Assembly: GCA_037043015.1 (NCBI GenBank)
Contig: CM073322.1
Location: 14,023,601-14,087,600 of the forward strand
Direction: 5' to 3'
Source of the DNA: Bryum argenteum
Taxonomy: Eukaryota; Streptophyta; Bryopsida; Bryales; Bryaceae
DNA: 64,000 nt
Shown: piece by piece, positions 1 to 13,271 of the stretch
Layout of the letters: every line of letters begins with the position of its first letter
How positions within the stretch are numbered: the stretch's first letter is position 1
The notes under the pieces: model-generated
What the model was told of the DNA's origin: nothing
The model's input: only the letters and a program-made list of their open reading frames with translations
Databases searched by the model: none
Translations under genes and position numbers: made by a program

Positions 1-2100
1 CTTGACCACGTTTAGCAAGTCCATCGGAAATGCCCTAATGACATTTCAAGAGACTAGTAGTAGAACTAACTAAATGATACTAGGGACGAGGGGTAATAAG
101 CACCCTTCTAAATCTACACTTTTTCACACAAGTCTTTTGGGATGTTTTTGTTATATTCTACCCTATGCCAAACTTCATAACACTGTGACGCAAACTCAGA
201 AGTGCTTAGAGCTAAAAAGTGGGTACAAATTAACTAGAAGTTTAAGCAAAAGGTAGATTCAGATTCACTAGAAGTTAAGCTAACTGAAAAAGACGACGCG
301 TTAGAGTGGAAGTTGGGTAGGAGGCCAAATGAGTTACAGGACTTCAAAAGACGTCGCCCATAGTAAATCGAGGGCCTCTCTTTGGGGCAGGTTTCGCAGT
401 GTAGCCGGTTTGGTAGCTTGCAATGAATTCCACTCTTTTGGCTCTTTAGGATGCTCTAAAGGCCCAAGGGATAGTAATCTTCGACTTTTATTACAATGGG
501 AAGATAGTATCATGACTTTTAGATATCTCACAAGATGACCAGAAAGAATTTAACAATAGGACCTTGAAGGGTATTAGTATGAAAAACATGGAAAAGAATC
601 AAATTTCATTTGCACAATTTGCTACACAAATTGGGAGACCCATGACTTTGATGCAAAATGGGCAATGGTAAGATTTGGACACAACACTTCAGACAAGTAT
701 TACAACTTTCTGTGAAAAAAATACTAGGCCCACCTTGAGAATACCTTGTAAACTAGAAGTACATACCATTCTTCTTTCATCTTTGATTCCCTTGAGGTTC
801 AGTAAATTATTTGTGAGGTTTGCAATGAGCATAACTATATAACAATTTATTCTAAAATTAACGAAAGACATATTTGGGCAAGTGTGAGATATAGGGTCGT
901 TCGAAGGATCGCTTCGATTGGTTGCTACTTTAACTCTTAACCCCTACATGTTCTTAATGGACAAAATCACTTTGTTGTTGTTATTAGTTCAGTATGGTAG
1001 GCAGTCCTAAAAGCGCCACAGGACCCAAAAGCGATCTACCCTCATTTGTAGATTGTGAAGATACAGATGTACCTCATTTGTATATAACGCAATTGGGTCA
1101 AATCTTACTTAGCACTTTGGAATTTTGTATAAAATTCACAAATGCGAATTACATGTTGCAAAGTTTTGCAATCCTCCCAAAAACCTATTTTGAATGTGGT
1201 CATAATTTTATTTTGAATTTACTAGTGCTAAAAATAGGTCGAATCTCTTAAGGTGGCGCTTTTAGGACACTCTACCTTAGCTTAAGTGAAAAGTTATATT
1301 TTTGTCGTACTTTGCTGTGGGTAAGGATGCGATAAAGTGATAAAGTCTGCACAATCAGATTCCAATACTTCCAACTTTTTAGGGCAAGTTCTAATTGAGT
1401 TTCGAATCAAGCTGGGGCAGGAAAAAACCGTGTCTAAAAGTTGAAACTTTTGCGGATCTTGTGAAATACAAAGTCCGCACAATCTCTACCTCACCTTCTG
1501 GAGAAGGGATTCAGAGTGTAGCGATCAACTTTGCTTGAAAGCAAACTAGGACAACTCAAAACTGGTACTGTAAGCAAAACAAAATGACACGCAGACTTCC
1601 TAGATGTCGATCCTACAAAAACAAGATCCTGAGAGTCCAAAATTCTTTCATTTCGAGCATTACGAAAGGAAAGTTTCCAACTATTGTACAAATCATACCA
1701 GTGCATCCACCTGTTAAAAATAGGTCAGAACCCATACCATACCTGCAATCTTTCCAGCTATCTTACAGCCCTGATCTTGCACTCCTATGATACAAATGCA
1801 CCTAATGCCACTTCCACTGCAAGCAGGGAGTTCTTTACCTTGTGGCTTCAGAATAACACAACTGACAGAAGATGAGCAAGCAAGTGGCGCATCTTTCAGC
1901 CATCCACCTCAATAATCGGAGAGATTGTCTTTTCCCCGTGACCTAATTCCTGCAGATTTCAAGGCACCAGGGATTTAAAACGTGGCCGGCTGAGGGTGAA
2001 AATTATATTAATTCAAATGGCTACAAGATAGAAGATTTTCCCACTTCGGCTGGCTGGGAAGGGGAGGTACCTCGATTCCATACTGTGATGTCCATGGTGA
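1..2100. other. Intergenic DNA, no gene seen
   Basis: Only short open frames without recognisable motifs or consistent splice structure are present on either strand. The one structured item is the inverted-repeat element at 995-1277. The stretch from about 2,100 to 2,708 is probably the 3' untranslated region and downstream flank of the minus-strand kinase-like gene, but no polyadenylation signal was decisive. Confidence 0.6.
995..1277. mobile_element. MITE-like element with terminal inverted repeats
   Basis: The left end reads GGTAGGCAGTCCTAAAAGCG and the right end, reverse-complemented, reads GGTAGAGTGTCCTAAAAGCG. The arms match over about 24 bases with three mismatches, and the shared core is GTCCTAAAAGCGCCAC. 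A TA dinucleotide flanks both ends (993-994 and 1278-1279), which would fit a Tc1/mariner (Stowaway-type) target duplication. No transposase is encoded in the roughly 280 bp. The small open frame starting near 994 is simply this element. Confidence 0.6.
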
Positions 2101-2708
2101 CCGCCTTGCACGAACCAGGTCGTTTATTGAGGTGAGAAGGTTCTGAAACGTAGCCAAAATCACCAATGGTTATGACCTGCCAGGATGTTTTATGTTCTGT
2201 CCAGATGTACCATCACTTCACGGCTGGAAAGTCCAGCCTTACCACCACCTCCACCAGAAAGAGAGAGCTTACTGAAGTTCTCTTACCAAACACAAAGGCA
2301 AATGCTGCCGATCCGCGGTAGAATAGAATAAATAGATAACGCAATCCAATTACCTCAACGACCTATTGTCTACAGAGGTCCAAGCCTGTGGCTCTAGAGT
2401 TGAATGTTACTCCAAATCTTTAAGTAAAATCCGTGTTACTTGCAGCAGCTCCGCCGAAGACCAAAATATTTATATGCAACCTGTCAAGTCGGCTGGATGA
2501 CGAGGAACGATTTCGTTAAGAAGCTGACGGTCAGGCACATGGCTGAATCAAGTGAAAGAACATCTGACATCAGAATCAGAAGATAATGTTCGGATTTGGA
2601 ACTGGCTTGTTCCTGGGTCTCTTAAAAACCTCCCAGTAAGTAGCATTTGAAGGCTACTCCTGTGCATGCAAGAATGTAAGGGATAACGGCGACAATAAAT
2701 AGTGTAAC

Positions 2709-5700
2709 TCAGCTTACTGAAGGAGCAGAGGTTCCAGACGATTCAGCCATGAACTCCAGTCGACCAGAGGACAATTCATTCTTGCTAGGGTCGATACTGA
2801 GCGCTCGTGCCAAACGATGAAGCCATATGTCATAATCGACAGGGTAGGGAGTGCCACAGAGAGTGTCTACATAATCTGCGAAGGCCTTGAGTACAGCGGA
2901 TACCTCGCCTAGCTGCTGTTGAATGATTCGCCGGGCCCATACCCTGTCTCTCCATTGTAAGGCAGCCTCCATGCTATCAAACTCTGGAATGACCCCTCCA
3001 CAAATGTAATAAAGGAGGTAAACCAAGCTCTCTGTGTCCGAGGCAGGAAAGAGTTTACCATCTTGTAAAGCTGCTGTAGACGAAAACTGTGGAGACAGGG
3101 CGGGACTATCTCTCTCCTCTAAAACACCATGGCCCCAATCCGACAAAACATAGTAGTAGTCCCCATCACTTCCTGTCACTCGAATGACATGTTCTGGGGT
3201 AATGTCCCCATGCTGAATCCCGATTGAACTAGCACTCCTCAATGCTGATAAACAATCGTGGCAGATCCGAAGAGCTTCCTCAACAGGAAACAAACCTTCT
3301 CTTTCCGCAACCAGATCGACAGTTTCTCCAATTGGGGCAGTGACCAAAACCGGAGTTCCACACCAAGGATGATCACAGCGACTTGCTGGACTTTTCTTTG
3401 AACATGGCCCTGGATGCATAAGTCTGCCTGATGCTATAATCTGAGTCAGATATTTGCTGGAAACACCCCGCTGCTTCATTATATTCAGCACCCGTGTTTG
3501 CCTCTGGACCTGGCCCAGAAGTAATGGTTGCGTCAATTTAAGTAGCATTACTCACACTAGATTCTCTGGAATTGAAGCTGCATGCATAAGTTGATACTCC
3601 TCAACATACAGGACGATCTGAGTATCCTCAGGTTTCGAACCGTGGATGTGATCAACGGTCAGGGAATTTGACATTACAAGTATGTACTGAAACACACAAA
3701 ACCAACCCTGTCAACCCCCTTCTGGAAGGGAGGGACCAAGAAAAGAACTAACCTGATACCAAGTGCTCATATCTTCCCACGAGGGCTCCAATTGTGAGGG
3801 ATGGGCCCCGACATGAACCGCTAGAGGTTTTCCCACCTCGTCCAAAGAAATTGCACTATACACAGAGGAATTTCTTCTGCCTAGTTGCTCGTGAATCTGA
3901 AATCCTCGTTGCCAATGGGCATCTTCAAGCCACAAAATAGTGCCGGATTCAAGCTTCATTATGTGATCAGAGCCACGTCTGTTATCCAGAGTCTCAATCT
4001 CCTGGACAGTAGCGATTTAGAAGAAAGTTAAGGAAACGTAAGCTTCTCTACTAAGAATCGAAGCAATCTATAGCGTGCCAATATCGACCTTCAAACGATC
4101 TCTACCAGAATGGATTCGGATTTTCAACCTTGAGTTTTCCTGTCTACTGGTGAACAAGATTATTGTAAAAAAATAGTGTGATATGTTCAGTTTTAAAATG
4201 ATATAGAAACAGCAAGCCACCAAGGGATTAACGACTTGCATGATCACGAAACTCCTATGAGGCAGTCGGCAGGAAAAAGAAAAGGACATCTCAACCCAAG
4301 CTCAAGTGATGAGACCGCAACGTGAGAGTCTGGAACACCATAGACTCATGTAGACAGACACAAAACCACCCTATCCAATTTCATGTGTGCTAAGGAACTA
4401 AAAAAGAGAGGAAAAGAAGTAAACTCAGTAGCATAAAGAACTGCTGAAACTGACCTCCTCTTCTTCCTCTATTTCAAGACTTTCCCGTCGACTGCTGCGT
4501 CGGATCGAGTTACTGCGTTGTGAAGATGCAGTTCCGACCGATTCTTGCACCTCAAGACTCTCGCGTTCAATCAATCTGTGTTGCACTCTTTCATTATGGA
4601 GAGCTGCCATCTCTGCAAGAGGATTCCTTGGCGGACCTCGGCACTGTTCAATCGAGTAGAAAATTGCCAGTAGCAGTTGCAATGCACCAATGTCTCCCCA
4701 ATTTGCGTTACCAAACATATTCCAAACTTGTTCGACTGGGCATACCGTAACTTCTACATGCTCCTTAATCCACTGAGCAGCACACACGTAGACATTGTCT
4801 GCATCGGTTTCCAGTTTCGAAACATCTCCCTTTAGCCTCACAACTCCACCTTGTCTTGAGTTTACAAACAAAATGTAGGCCGTATCTCTGTTATAATGCA
4901 CGGATGGTTTCTTAGCGAGAGATCTTGATGTAAGCATCAGAAGACCGTGAAATAGTGCACGTCCGATAATCTCTAAAGATGGAGCCGATTGCGAACCCGT
5001 CGACGAAGCAGCTCCAGTAATGTCCTCTCGAACTTCGACAAACGCAGCTACATGGTCCCACAGAACGTGTCCCCCTCCACCACCACCAGAACCATTTTTG
5101 GCAATAATAGCAGCTCCAGGCAATGTTCCTCCTGACCCTCTTGAGCTCGCCTTATCCAAGACTAAGGCCTGTCAAGTGCAAACGCAGGCATCGACAATCA
5201 TTACCGTGGTGAACAAACATGTACCTCCGTATTCAGTTCCGTGTCATATATAACTGAATAGTTCAAAGAATAGTTTGACTACCAATGTCTCAGAAGATTT
5301 TTTAAGTAATCAAGTGCAGCTAAATGAGGAGAAGTCTGAATCAATATTTGCATTCTCCTCTGGATTCATATGAACAATAAAATAGACGTCAAACATTTTC
5401 ATGCAAGGTGCAGTATCCATCCGGTTAAAAATTTGTTATTGGACGTCGAGTGATCCAATTCGAGTGTTGCACTACATGAAATATCGCACAATAAGCATAC
5501 CGAAAGGGATTCCGAAGCAGAGGTATGAGGCCCCATGATGTAGAAAGGCATATGTTCAGATTCATCAGAGGCATCCCAGAACGTTTCCCATAGTCTCTGT
5601 GTTGCTGTATGCATAAAATCTTCCACAGCAAGATACACGGCAGGCTCTGCAACTAGAGGATGCAAAAGTTAGACCCTTCAATCAAATGAAACTACAAACG

Positions 5701-5998
5701 TCGATCACAATAATAGACCGGTTATAAGACATAGTTTTCACACACCTGGTGAGGACGAGTATGACCGCGATACCGGCATACGAAGCAGCTGTTCAAAGGA
5801 AACACCGACCAAGGCATAGTCGAGTAGCCGAAGTTGATCCACTTGAAAAGGAGAATGGAATTTTGTTCTTCCTGACGGAAGCACTTGAAGCTTTTCTTCG
5901 ATCCATTCTCGAATTTCGGTGGTGAATGCCTCAACGTTCACAAGTTTGCGGGAGAAGTCCCTCAGTCCGTCTGCTGTGGCCAATGCAAAGAATGTCAT
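2709..5998 (-). CDS. Kinase-like protein, FunK1-type architecture suspected
   Basis: The six-exon model is complement(join(2709..3509, 3558..3686, 3753..4001, 4455..5168, 5501..5652, 5746..5998)). It totals 2,298 nt, closes in frame and gives 765 aa. All introns are GT-AG. The C-terminal part (about 405-765) has a protein-kinase layout: a Gly-poor loop near 410-423, catalytic-loop HGD at 599-601 (QHGDITPEHV), and DWG at 623-625 in place of DFG. The usual VAIK lysine position reads AVHVG (436 is His), so activity may be altered. The N-terminal half has a Gly-rich run, then HVLWDHVAAFVEV, resembling the N-terminal region of fungal-type (FunK1) kinases, and a Ser/Arg/Glu-rich linker near 345-373. 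The FunK1 link is by eye only. The start at 5998 is the first ATG of the frame. The donor of the exon ending at 3558 (GTGTGA) is weak, so that boundary could shift. Confidence 0.7.
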
Positions 5999-8400
5999 CC
6001 TTCATCATTTCAAGGACTCTACGTTTCTATTGTAAACAGGTAAAAGGATCCATTTCCGATATTCCATTCCCCAGTGAAACTTGCGCCTTTGCCTGAAGGA
6101 AGATCTATATTTTCCCCATCACACGGAAACATGATCGATGTCGACTGAAATTTATGAATTAAGTAGGACTTTGGTAAATCATGTAAAAACATTGCACATC
6201 TGGAAGTAAGGAAGAAACTACTTATCTAGATTCAAGAACGAACTAATCTCAATCGATGGAGGACTCTCAAGATTCTTCGAACTTACTCGAAATCAGTGGC
6301 TGAGCACAATTTGAGAAAGCCAAACTCAAAAACATAAAGAGGAAATAAGCTCACACCTGTACCACTTCGACGAAAACTCCCATCTCCTTTGCCCTTCCAC
6401 CTTTCGGACTTGAACGAAGACCCTTCCCCAGATTTGGCGCGCCGTCCTATTTGAAGACATCACAGACAATCTGAATCACGACTCCAATCCATAGTGAATC
6501 TAAACGGTTTCAATGAGCACCAAGACTACCAAACTCATTCCCTAAGCAACCAACACGTCGGCGAAGAACAATACTAGACTCTATTACATCGTTTGAGAAT
6601 GGGTGGGGCAGGGAGATGGCAGAAACTAGAAGAAGGGAAGCAATTGTTCGAGAATCAGACGCAAGTCAGAAACTATTAAAATGCTTGTAGTGGCATATGA
6701 ACTTTTTAGTTCACGGGTCAAAATGAACCTCAGATGGATATAATGTGAGAAATGACATAATAAAAGGAGTGCAGATGTATTTCAGCGTACCGGATCTCAT
6801 CTTCAGGAATTACGGTACACCGGCGACGAGCATGGAAACAAAACTATTCGCATATCCTATCCTACAATTCAGGTCCGTGAATCGTCGATACCACTCTCCC
6901 TGCAGCCGGCAGCTTCTTCCTCCTTCCATACGCAATTTTTCGAAGGTCAGTACTCATCTTACATATCTAATTCGCCTGTAAGTCTTCCAATAATAGTGCA
7001 CAGGGTAGTTCGTTTATCGCAGAAATCGGAGAGACAGATCACAACCCTAAATAATCTGTGCACCATACTTGTCACCACCACCTCAATACATTTGAAATCT
7101 GACATGTCTCGAGCATCCGCCTTGCTGATTCATCGACACCAGGCGCACTAAGCCAGAGCTCTTATTACTCTAACTACCAAAAGAAAAACTTCGAAATCAT
7201 GCGACGTCCCTATCAGCATTTTAGCTCCATTATCAACGCCCGACGACTAGTCTCTCCACCGCGCAAGAGGCCTGTATTACTAATCACGAGACTACAGGAA
7301 CGTGTATCTGAGCTCACTCCACTTCTTACAAAATATCTGCAGCATCTTTCCATTAGAACTTACTTCGAACTACATTTGTCGATCCCGGAACTTCTTCACA
7401 GCATAAGCAAGCCCTAACGTTCATAAAATTTGAAAAACACGAATCTGCCTTCGAGTAAAGATCACAGACGATCCAGCTTTGAAACAGAGAAATACATCCG
7501 CTAGATCAATCGAACTGATTAAAACCAACACCATCAGTTCACCATTCAAATCGAAATGAAATGATGATTCCGTAACCTCATGCGCACGAAGGCCCTACCG
7601 ACAATGACTAATTCCTCTCAGGGATTACCAATCACTCTCACTCCAGCTCCAAAACACATTGTGCGGTGTGAAGCTCGAAGAACTAAACCTACATTTTCTG
7701 TTCGCACATGTGGAAGCGGGCGCAAACCTCAATGCACAGGAGTAGAGGGCGATTTGGCGCCTAGATTTCCTCCGCATGTCCACTGTCGGAAACGCCGACT
7801 GGAAGCAACCTGGAAAATCTAAACGCATAGGATAGTGTAGGAGTAGTAGTAGTGAGTAGCTGACAGCCTGAATGGCGGCCTTTCTTCCGGCGTCACTAGT
7901 CTCCGCTTCTGCCGCGGCCTCTTAAAGAGGCGAAATAATTGAAAGGAAGGGCTGGGGTGAGTGATTCACGAGAAAAAGAGGCGTGTTAACGTTTGAAACT
8001 GATGAAAGCGGATACAATAAATGCGGATTGGTTAAGCCCGTTGGAGAAAGGAAGAGAAGCGAGTGCTGGACTGCTGGCTGCCTCCCTGCCTGCTGCCTGG
8101 TGAAAGTGAGGCTAGCTAGCGATGCGTGGTTGCTTGCTTGCGGGAGGCAGGCCAGGAGGAGAAAGAGGACGACAGTAGACAGGGGAGTAGCAGAGCGACC
8201 ATGGAAATGAGCGCGAGTGTGTGTCAGGGCTGGACGAAGCTTCCCGTTCCCTCCATAGCCATCTCCTCCGCAGCAACGCGGCCTTGTCTTCTTCTTTCCC
8301 TCTTCCCACTTTGGCCTATTTTCCTTACTCTTCTTGTCCACTTCTTCACTTGGACTTGGAACTAAATCTTCACCCTTGAATGGTCACACCTTCGTGGGTA
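5999..8400. other. Upstream region of kinase-like gene; no further gene supported
   Basis: This stretch holds the promoter and probable 5' leader of the minus-strand kinase-like gene. Around 7,850-8,360 it becomes GC-richer and, read on the minus strand, pyrimidine-rich, as leaders often are. A 139-codon minus-strand frame at 7922-8341 has low-complexity composition and no family resemblance, so I do not call it a gene. Transcript ends cannot be placed from sequence alone. Confidence 0.4.
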
Positions 8401-8443
8401 GAGTTTGAAGAAGAGAAACTCCAACCTATTTAGAGGTCAGCGC

Positions 8444-8515
8444 GAATAGAGTGTTCGTTCGACCTATCCTTGGATGTATGAATAGAGTGGTCGTTCGACC
8501 TTTCCTTGGATGTAT
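8444..8515. repeat. Two-copy 36-bp tandem repeat
   Basis: The unit starting GAATAGAGTG and ending GGATGTAT occurs twice head to tail at 8444 and 8480, with a few substitutions. No gene overlaps it. Confidence 0.8.
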
Positions 8516-9926
8516 GCCCGGAAGTCATCACATCAATGGCGGGACTACTAAGCCCTCTCGAGGCGAACACTATGCTAATTCCTACCTAGCCACTAGTGTT
8601 TTAGAGATACCCAACATGGTATCCCCTAAAAGGCTTTGAGGTACCCATATAACGAGGTTGAAGAATCCCATACCATAGTTGGGTGGACTGTAGTGGTGAG
8701 CACCACGCCAGCATGGGAAACAAAACCCACGACTTCTTCAATAGTGGCCACGAGCCCTACCCACCAAGCCAAGGTTTCTGGTGCCTTTGTAGAGTTTGAA
8801 CTATCGTGTCCCCCTTCTCCAATCATTTGTTTGTTGGTGAGAACAATTTGTGGTATAGGTAGTGAATATACTATTATGTGCAATGGTTACTAAGTGCTTT
8901 GTAGATCAAGAACTTATTATGTTTTCAAGTTGAATTGTTTGAATGAGAATGAGACAGTCCTACATATATCCATTTTTGTATGCATGTCATATAAAAGCAT
9001 CTCAAGTTGTCATTAGGATGAAGTGGAACTTTTTACAACTTGGCAAAAGAAAGTATCAACCCCTAAGTCTGTGGAGTATATTTTTCAGTCTAATTTTCTT
9101 AATATAAATGAAAGCAATCTTAATGATACAATCTTGAATTAAACTTATTGTGGATTGTATGCAACAATTTTCCAGTCATTGATCACAAGATTGTAACATA
9201 TTAGTATCGAAAAATTTCACAAAATTTATCCATTTTCCCTTTTGAACATAAATGCTATCAACAAACCTAATGCATTCACAAGAAAAATTGCACCTACAAA
9301 GTTATTCACCCTTGTTTATAAACACCCATGTACAAAAAGCAAGAAAATTCATCAAAATGAACTTGGCTCAATTAGTAGCCATGCATTAATGAAAACTACA
9401 CAATGATCTACAAAGAAAAGATTTCCCAGTATTTTATACTCCCTACTAAATCAATTATACGGCTTAAAATGGATTAAACTATAAAGCTAGCCTTCCATTT
9501 ACCTCATTTGTCATTGACCGTATGCACTTTTCTTACAAGATTGCAAAAAATTCGGGACACTACAAGGGCTCTATGTATGTTGGCTTTCTCAAACCTTCAT
9601 TCTATCCTAGACAAAACGTGGGAAGTACCCATGCTATGGTTCCTTGCGGTCTGATCCCACATAAAGTTTAGGGAGTCTACCCGAGCGATTGTTTTCAACT
9701 ATCATCTTCTCAAACGCACCCTCCTAGGCGCACAACACTAAGTAAACCAAGCCAACTAACATTACACACTTCTGGTGGATAATCATATTTTTTAGAGGTA
9801 CTAAATACAACTCCATAAATAAGCAAAATATATTTCTTTCTTTTAAGCTCACCTTCTCACGCCAGAAAGCAAGAATAAAGAAAAAAGGGGACCAAACAAA
9901 AGCACAAAAGACTTAGAAGGGCAATG

Positions 9927-9964
<38 letters not shown>

Positions 9965-11022
9965 GATTTCACCCCTAATTCTATACGTCGTGACCTTGTG
10001 ACATGAGCAAGAACAACGCATACTACTTTACCTATAATAAAAGAACTATAAATTCCCATTGAATGCATGTTCCTATGATTTTTCTATCATGCTCAAAAAT
10101 TTAATGGAGCTCATGAAGCCATGTCTACCTCACAAGATATGATACATAACATCCATGGTAACATTCATTGCACATTATCCGTCAAGGAGGCAGATATACG
10201 ACTTAACATATAAAGCCAAAAAAGCACCACCATTCACCTCGGCATTCATGGGCAAAAATCTTGTCTCAAAACGGGTGCCCGGAACTAATTGGAGACACTC
10301 AGTTTTACAAATAAACATACGCAGATGTTGTAATGGAAGGTGTGCCCATGGTGATAGTCTAAGAGCATGTTCACCTTGTCTAGTGGGCATGGGGTTGTGA
10401 GCATTACGAACGAATACTTCATTCAACGGGGCCCTTAGAAAGGGACCCGAGTTTCTATCTATCTATCTATCTCAGAGCATGTCTAGCCTGCACTATGGGC
10501 TGGAGAGTGGAGCCTTGTTTGGAGTGTGAGAAACCCCAACCCACTCAGTATCCCCGGAACCCAGCCAAGACAGTTGAAGTCTCTTAAAATTTAGCACATT
10601 ATAACTTGGAGTTATCGCATGCCTTCACTCACATTTCAGCATCCTTATGGGAGAGTGACACTGGGCAATGGCAAAAAATCATTTTTGTCATAACTAGCTT
10701 GGTGAGCGGCCTTTTCCTCTGCCCTGCCTTCCGGCCTCGGGTGGGGTTTTGAAGCCTGCCCGAGCAGCGCATGCGAGCTTTTGACGCCGACCATGTACAT
10801 GCTCTCATGCACAATTCTTTTTGCAGCAGCCCCAGTAGTGAGCGACTGAGCATGTGCTTGCAAGGCTGGTGGCGGGCAACAACAAGTACCCGACTAAGAT
10901 GCCCGACTGGAAACGGAAAGGTTGTCAGATTATTAGGTTGAGTAAGTTACGTCCCAGCCCATGCAAAACCTGTCATATTGACTCCAAGCAACAGAACTTC
11001 ATATTCAAAAATATTCAATTCC
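8516..11022. other. AT-rich intergenic DNA with poly-A tract
   Basis: I see no gene. There is a 36-base poly-A run at about 9927-9962 and a short CTAT tetranucleotide repeat at about 10456-10473. Two similar short segments beginning AGAGCATGT (near 10364 and 10475) may be ends of small transposons, but I could not pair them with opposite ends. Confidence 0.5.
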
Positions 11023-11025
11023 TTA

Positions 11026-11453
11026 GAGCATCCCCAATGGTTCCGCGCTAAAAGAATGATGGCGAGGGACGTACCCGAGCGCTAAAAGAATGATGGCGAG
11101 GGACGTACCCGAGTGTGCGACAAGATAGAGGGTTTTGGCCCCAATGGAAGCTCGCTACAGAGCCCCTCAAACGGCCTTGGTGTGGTGATGTGGCGGGGCC
11201 GGGCCGTTCAGCATGCCCTCGTGGTTGGGGAGGGTGTGGCTGGGGAGGGTGGGGCCTTGCATTTGTGATTGGATTTGGCATTGACTACGCAATAGAGTGT
11301 GGAAAATGTCTCCCTGCAATCAGAGAAAACTTGGCGTGTGCGGGGCCGCGGCAAGGTAGAGGGAGGGGTGGCGCGGCCATTGGGGTATTGTTTCAGTGCG
11401 GGCTTGCGAATTAGCGTTGGCGAGGGCCGTTCGCGCGGCTAATGGGGATGCTC
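11026..11453. mobile_element. GC-rich MITE with TTA target duplication
   Basis: The left end is GAGCATCCCCAATGG and the right end, reverse-complemented, is GAGCATCCCCATTAG. The element is bounded by TTA at 11023-11025 and TTA at 11454-11456. A 3-bp TTA duplication is typical of PIF/Harbinger (Tourist-type) elements. Its interior is much richer in G and C than the flanks, and it holds a perfect two-copy 34-bp tandem repeat at 11046-11113. The two overlapping open frames inside it have no recognisable domain, so it is probably non-autonomous. Confidence 0.75.
11046..11113. repeat. Perfect 34-bp tandem duplication inside MITE
   Basis: The unit beginning CGCTAAAAGAATGATGGCGA occurs twice in a row at 11046 and 11080 without visible differences, next to the left end of the host MITE. 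Confidence 0.85.
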
Positions 11454-11717
11454 TTATGGCACCTGAATGAAAAACTTTGCATGGGCTAATCTTCCTCCTC
11501 TAAATTCCTTTGAGATCAAGAGAGTCAAATCTGGATATCCCTTTTACACTGCATGTAATAATAATGGAAAAAATAGAAATAATGATAATGTTCCTCAAGA
11601 CCTCACATGATCTACGGGCACCTGAATGAATAGCTTTGCATGACCGCCTTCCTTGTACTGTACTTTGTTGCTTTTGCTTTGCATGTACGAGGAAAACATA
11701 CTTGGATGGAGAATTAA

Positions 11718-12191
11718 GGATCCCTTTACACTATGGACCAAGAGTTATGACCAAGAAGAAATTTTAAAATCATTTTCATGGTCATGGTTGTTGACCAAGA
11801 GCTGTAACCATGATAAATCATAATTGAAATTTTGAGTAGCTTGGTCACTCTTGGATTTGGACTAGGAGAAATTTGACTAAAACAAATCCTCATCATTCCC
11901 TCTCTTTTCCTTCTCTTTTTTTTTTTTTTTTTTGAAATAATGGAACACTAGCCAATCAATGATTTTTGAGTCTCATGGTCTTTTTGATTGTGGTTGAGTC
12001 GAGGTATTTAGTTCAACTGAACTATGATCAAGGAGATCATGAAAAAAAATTATCCACTATGTAAAATTTAGCAGACCTCAAAGTTAGTGGTCATTCTCCT
12101 TTTTTTTTCAAGAAAGTGTAAAACCAAATGGGACCAAGAGCACTTTACTCTCCAATCACAATTTTTCATGATCCATAGTGTAAAATAACCC
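11718..12191. mobile_element. Tourist-like MITE, older copy
   Basis: The left end GGATCCCTTTACACTATGG and the right end (reverse complement GGGTTATTTTACACTATGG) form an inverted repeat. TAA precedes the left end and a degenerate TAC follows the right end. The interior matches the element at 27530-28038 along its length, including the ACCAATCAATGATTTTTGAG block and the central inverted repeat, but with many substitutions. There is no coding capacity. This is the diverged member of a two-copy family in the window. Confidence 0.75.
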
Positions 12192-12204
12192 TACTTTACA
12201 CATA

Positions 12205-12480
12205 CGTACGTCTAGGTTGTTTAACCCCTAAAAATCCAAGCGTTTCCTCAACCTCCAAAACCAAAAACTGCCATTTTTCACCTCTGTTGGGAAATGGGGA
12301 AATGGAGAAACTTCTTTTTCTTTTTTTAGAATTCTAACCGTAAGATCTTGTACCTAACTTGTATACAAAGGACTAGTCAAAATTTCAACGGTTGGATGTT
12401 TGTCATTTCTGAGATCATAACAATCAAAGTTTGTCCAACACTTTTTTTTGCCTTTGTCGGAGAGGCCTAAATGGTGCCAA
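12205..12480. repeat. Degenerate copy of the repeat at 62254-62540
   Basis: It starts with AACCCCTAAAAATCCAAG and shares the blocks AACCGTAAGATCTTG and GAGATCATAACAATCAAAGT with matching blocks of the element near 62.3 kb. The similarity is patchy and the ends are eroded, so the limits are approximate. No coding sequence is visible. Confidence 0.4.
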
Positions 12481-13230
12481 GGGCAACTTGATGATTGTTA
12501 CCCCAAACATTTCTCCCTCATTTTTTTCCATGTAGGTAATCAAGTTGGGTACGCTCATGCAAAATTTTAGGTACTCATTCCACTTTTTGACCTTAATGTA
12601 CATTATTTTATAAAAGAAGGTCTGAAAACAACAATATAGTAAAACAAGCACCACATATGATGTATTAAGTTTAAGGAAAATTTGGACGGTGAGTAGGTGT
12701 CTTTATGAGTATATGAATTTTGAAAAAAAAAAAAAAAATCAAAAAAAAAAAAAAAAAAAAAAAAAATCAAAATCTTGGAAAAAATTCAAAATCTCAAATT
12801 TTGGCAATTCTTGAATTTTTTTTTGTAAAATTACTAGGAATCGTGAAGATTGATTTTGAAAGTTTTGGAGGTTGTCCTTGTAAAATTGGTAAGCTTTTTG
12901 ACTTTAACAACTTTGAATTTTGAATAATAATTTGGTGATAAACATATTTTCAAAAAAAAAAATTACCTTAAAAAAGCTAATTTTAAACTGCCCGTTTTGG
13001 ACTTGAAACCTAAAACTTCTAGATGAAGGTTTTAAAATTAAAGTTTGGCTTTGCAAATTTTACCACATACACATTACACTATGGGGAGCACCCAGTAAAA
13101 ATCTTATGCAAAAATATCAATTTATCTTCTTAAAATGAGTTGCCCGGTGCATCTTCTGTCAGTTGAAAACTTCTACACAATTGTAGAGTGACGAGCATGT
13201 AGTTCATGTTATGGATCTCCATTGTTTTTT

Positions 13231-13271
<41 letters not shown>

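Noticed and set aside
7922..8341. 139-codon minus-strand frame
   Set aside because: Low-complexity composition, no motif and no splice partners; it fits a pyrimidine-rich leader better.
9927..9962. Poly-A run as the tail of a retroposed gene or LINE
   Set aside because: No coding or LINE sequence precedes it on either strand and no target duplication was found.
12720..12923. Lys-rich 67-codon frame
   Set aside because: It is a translation of poly-A tracts.
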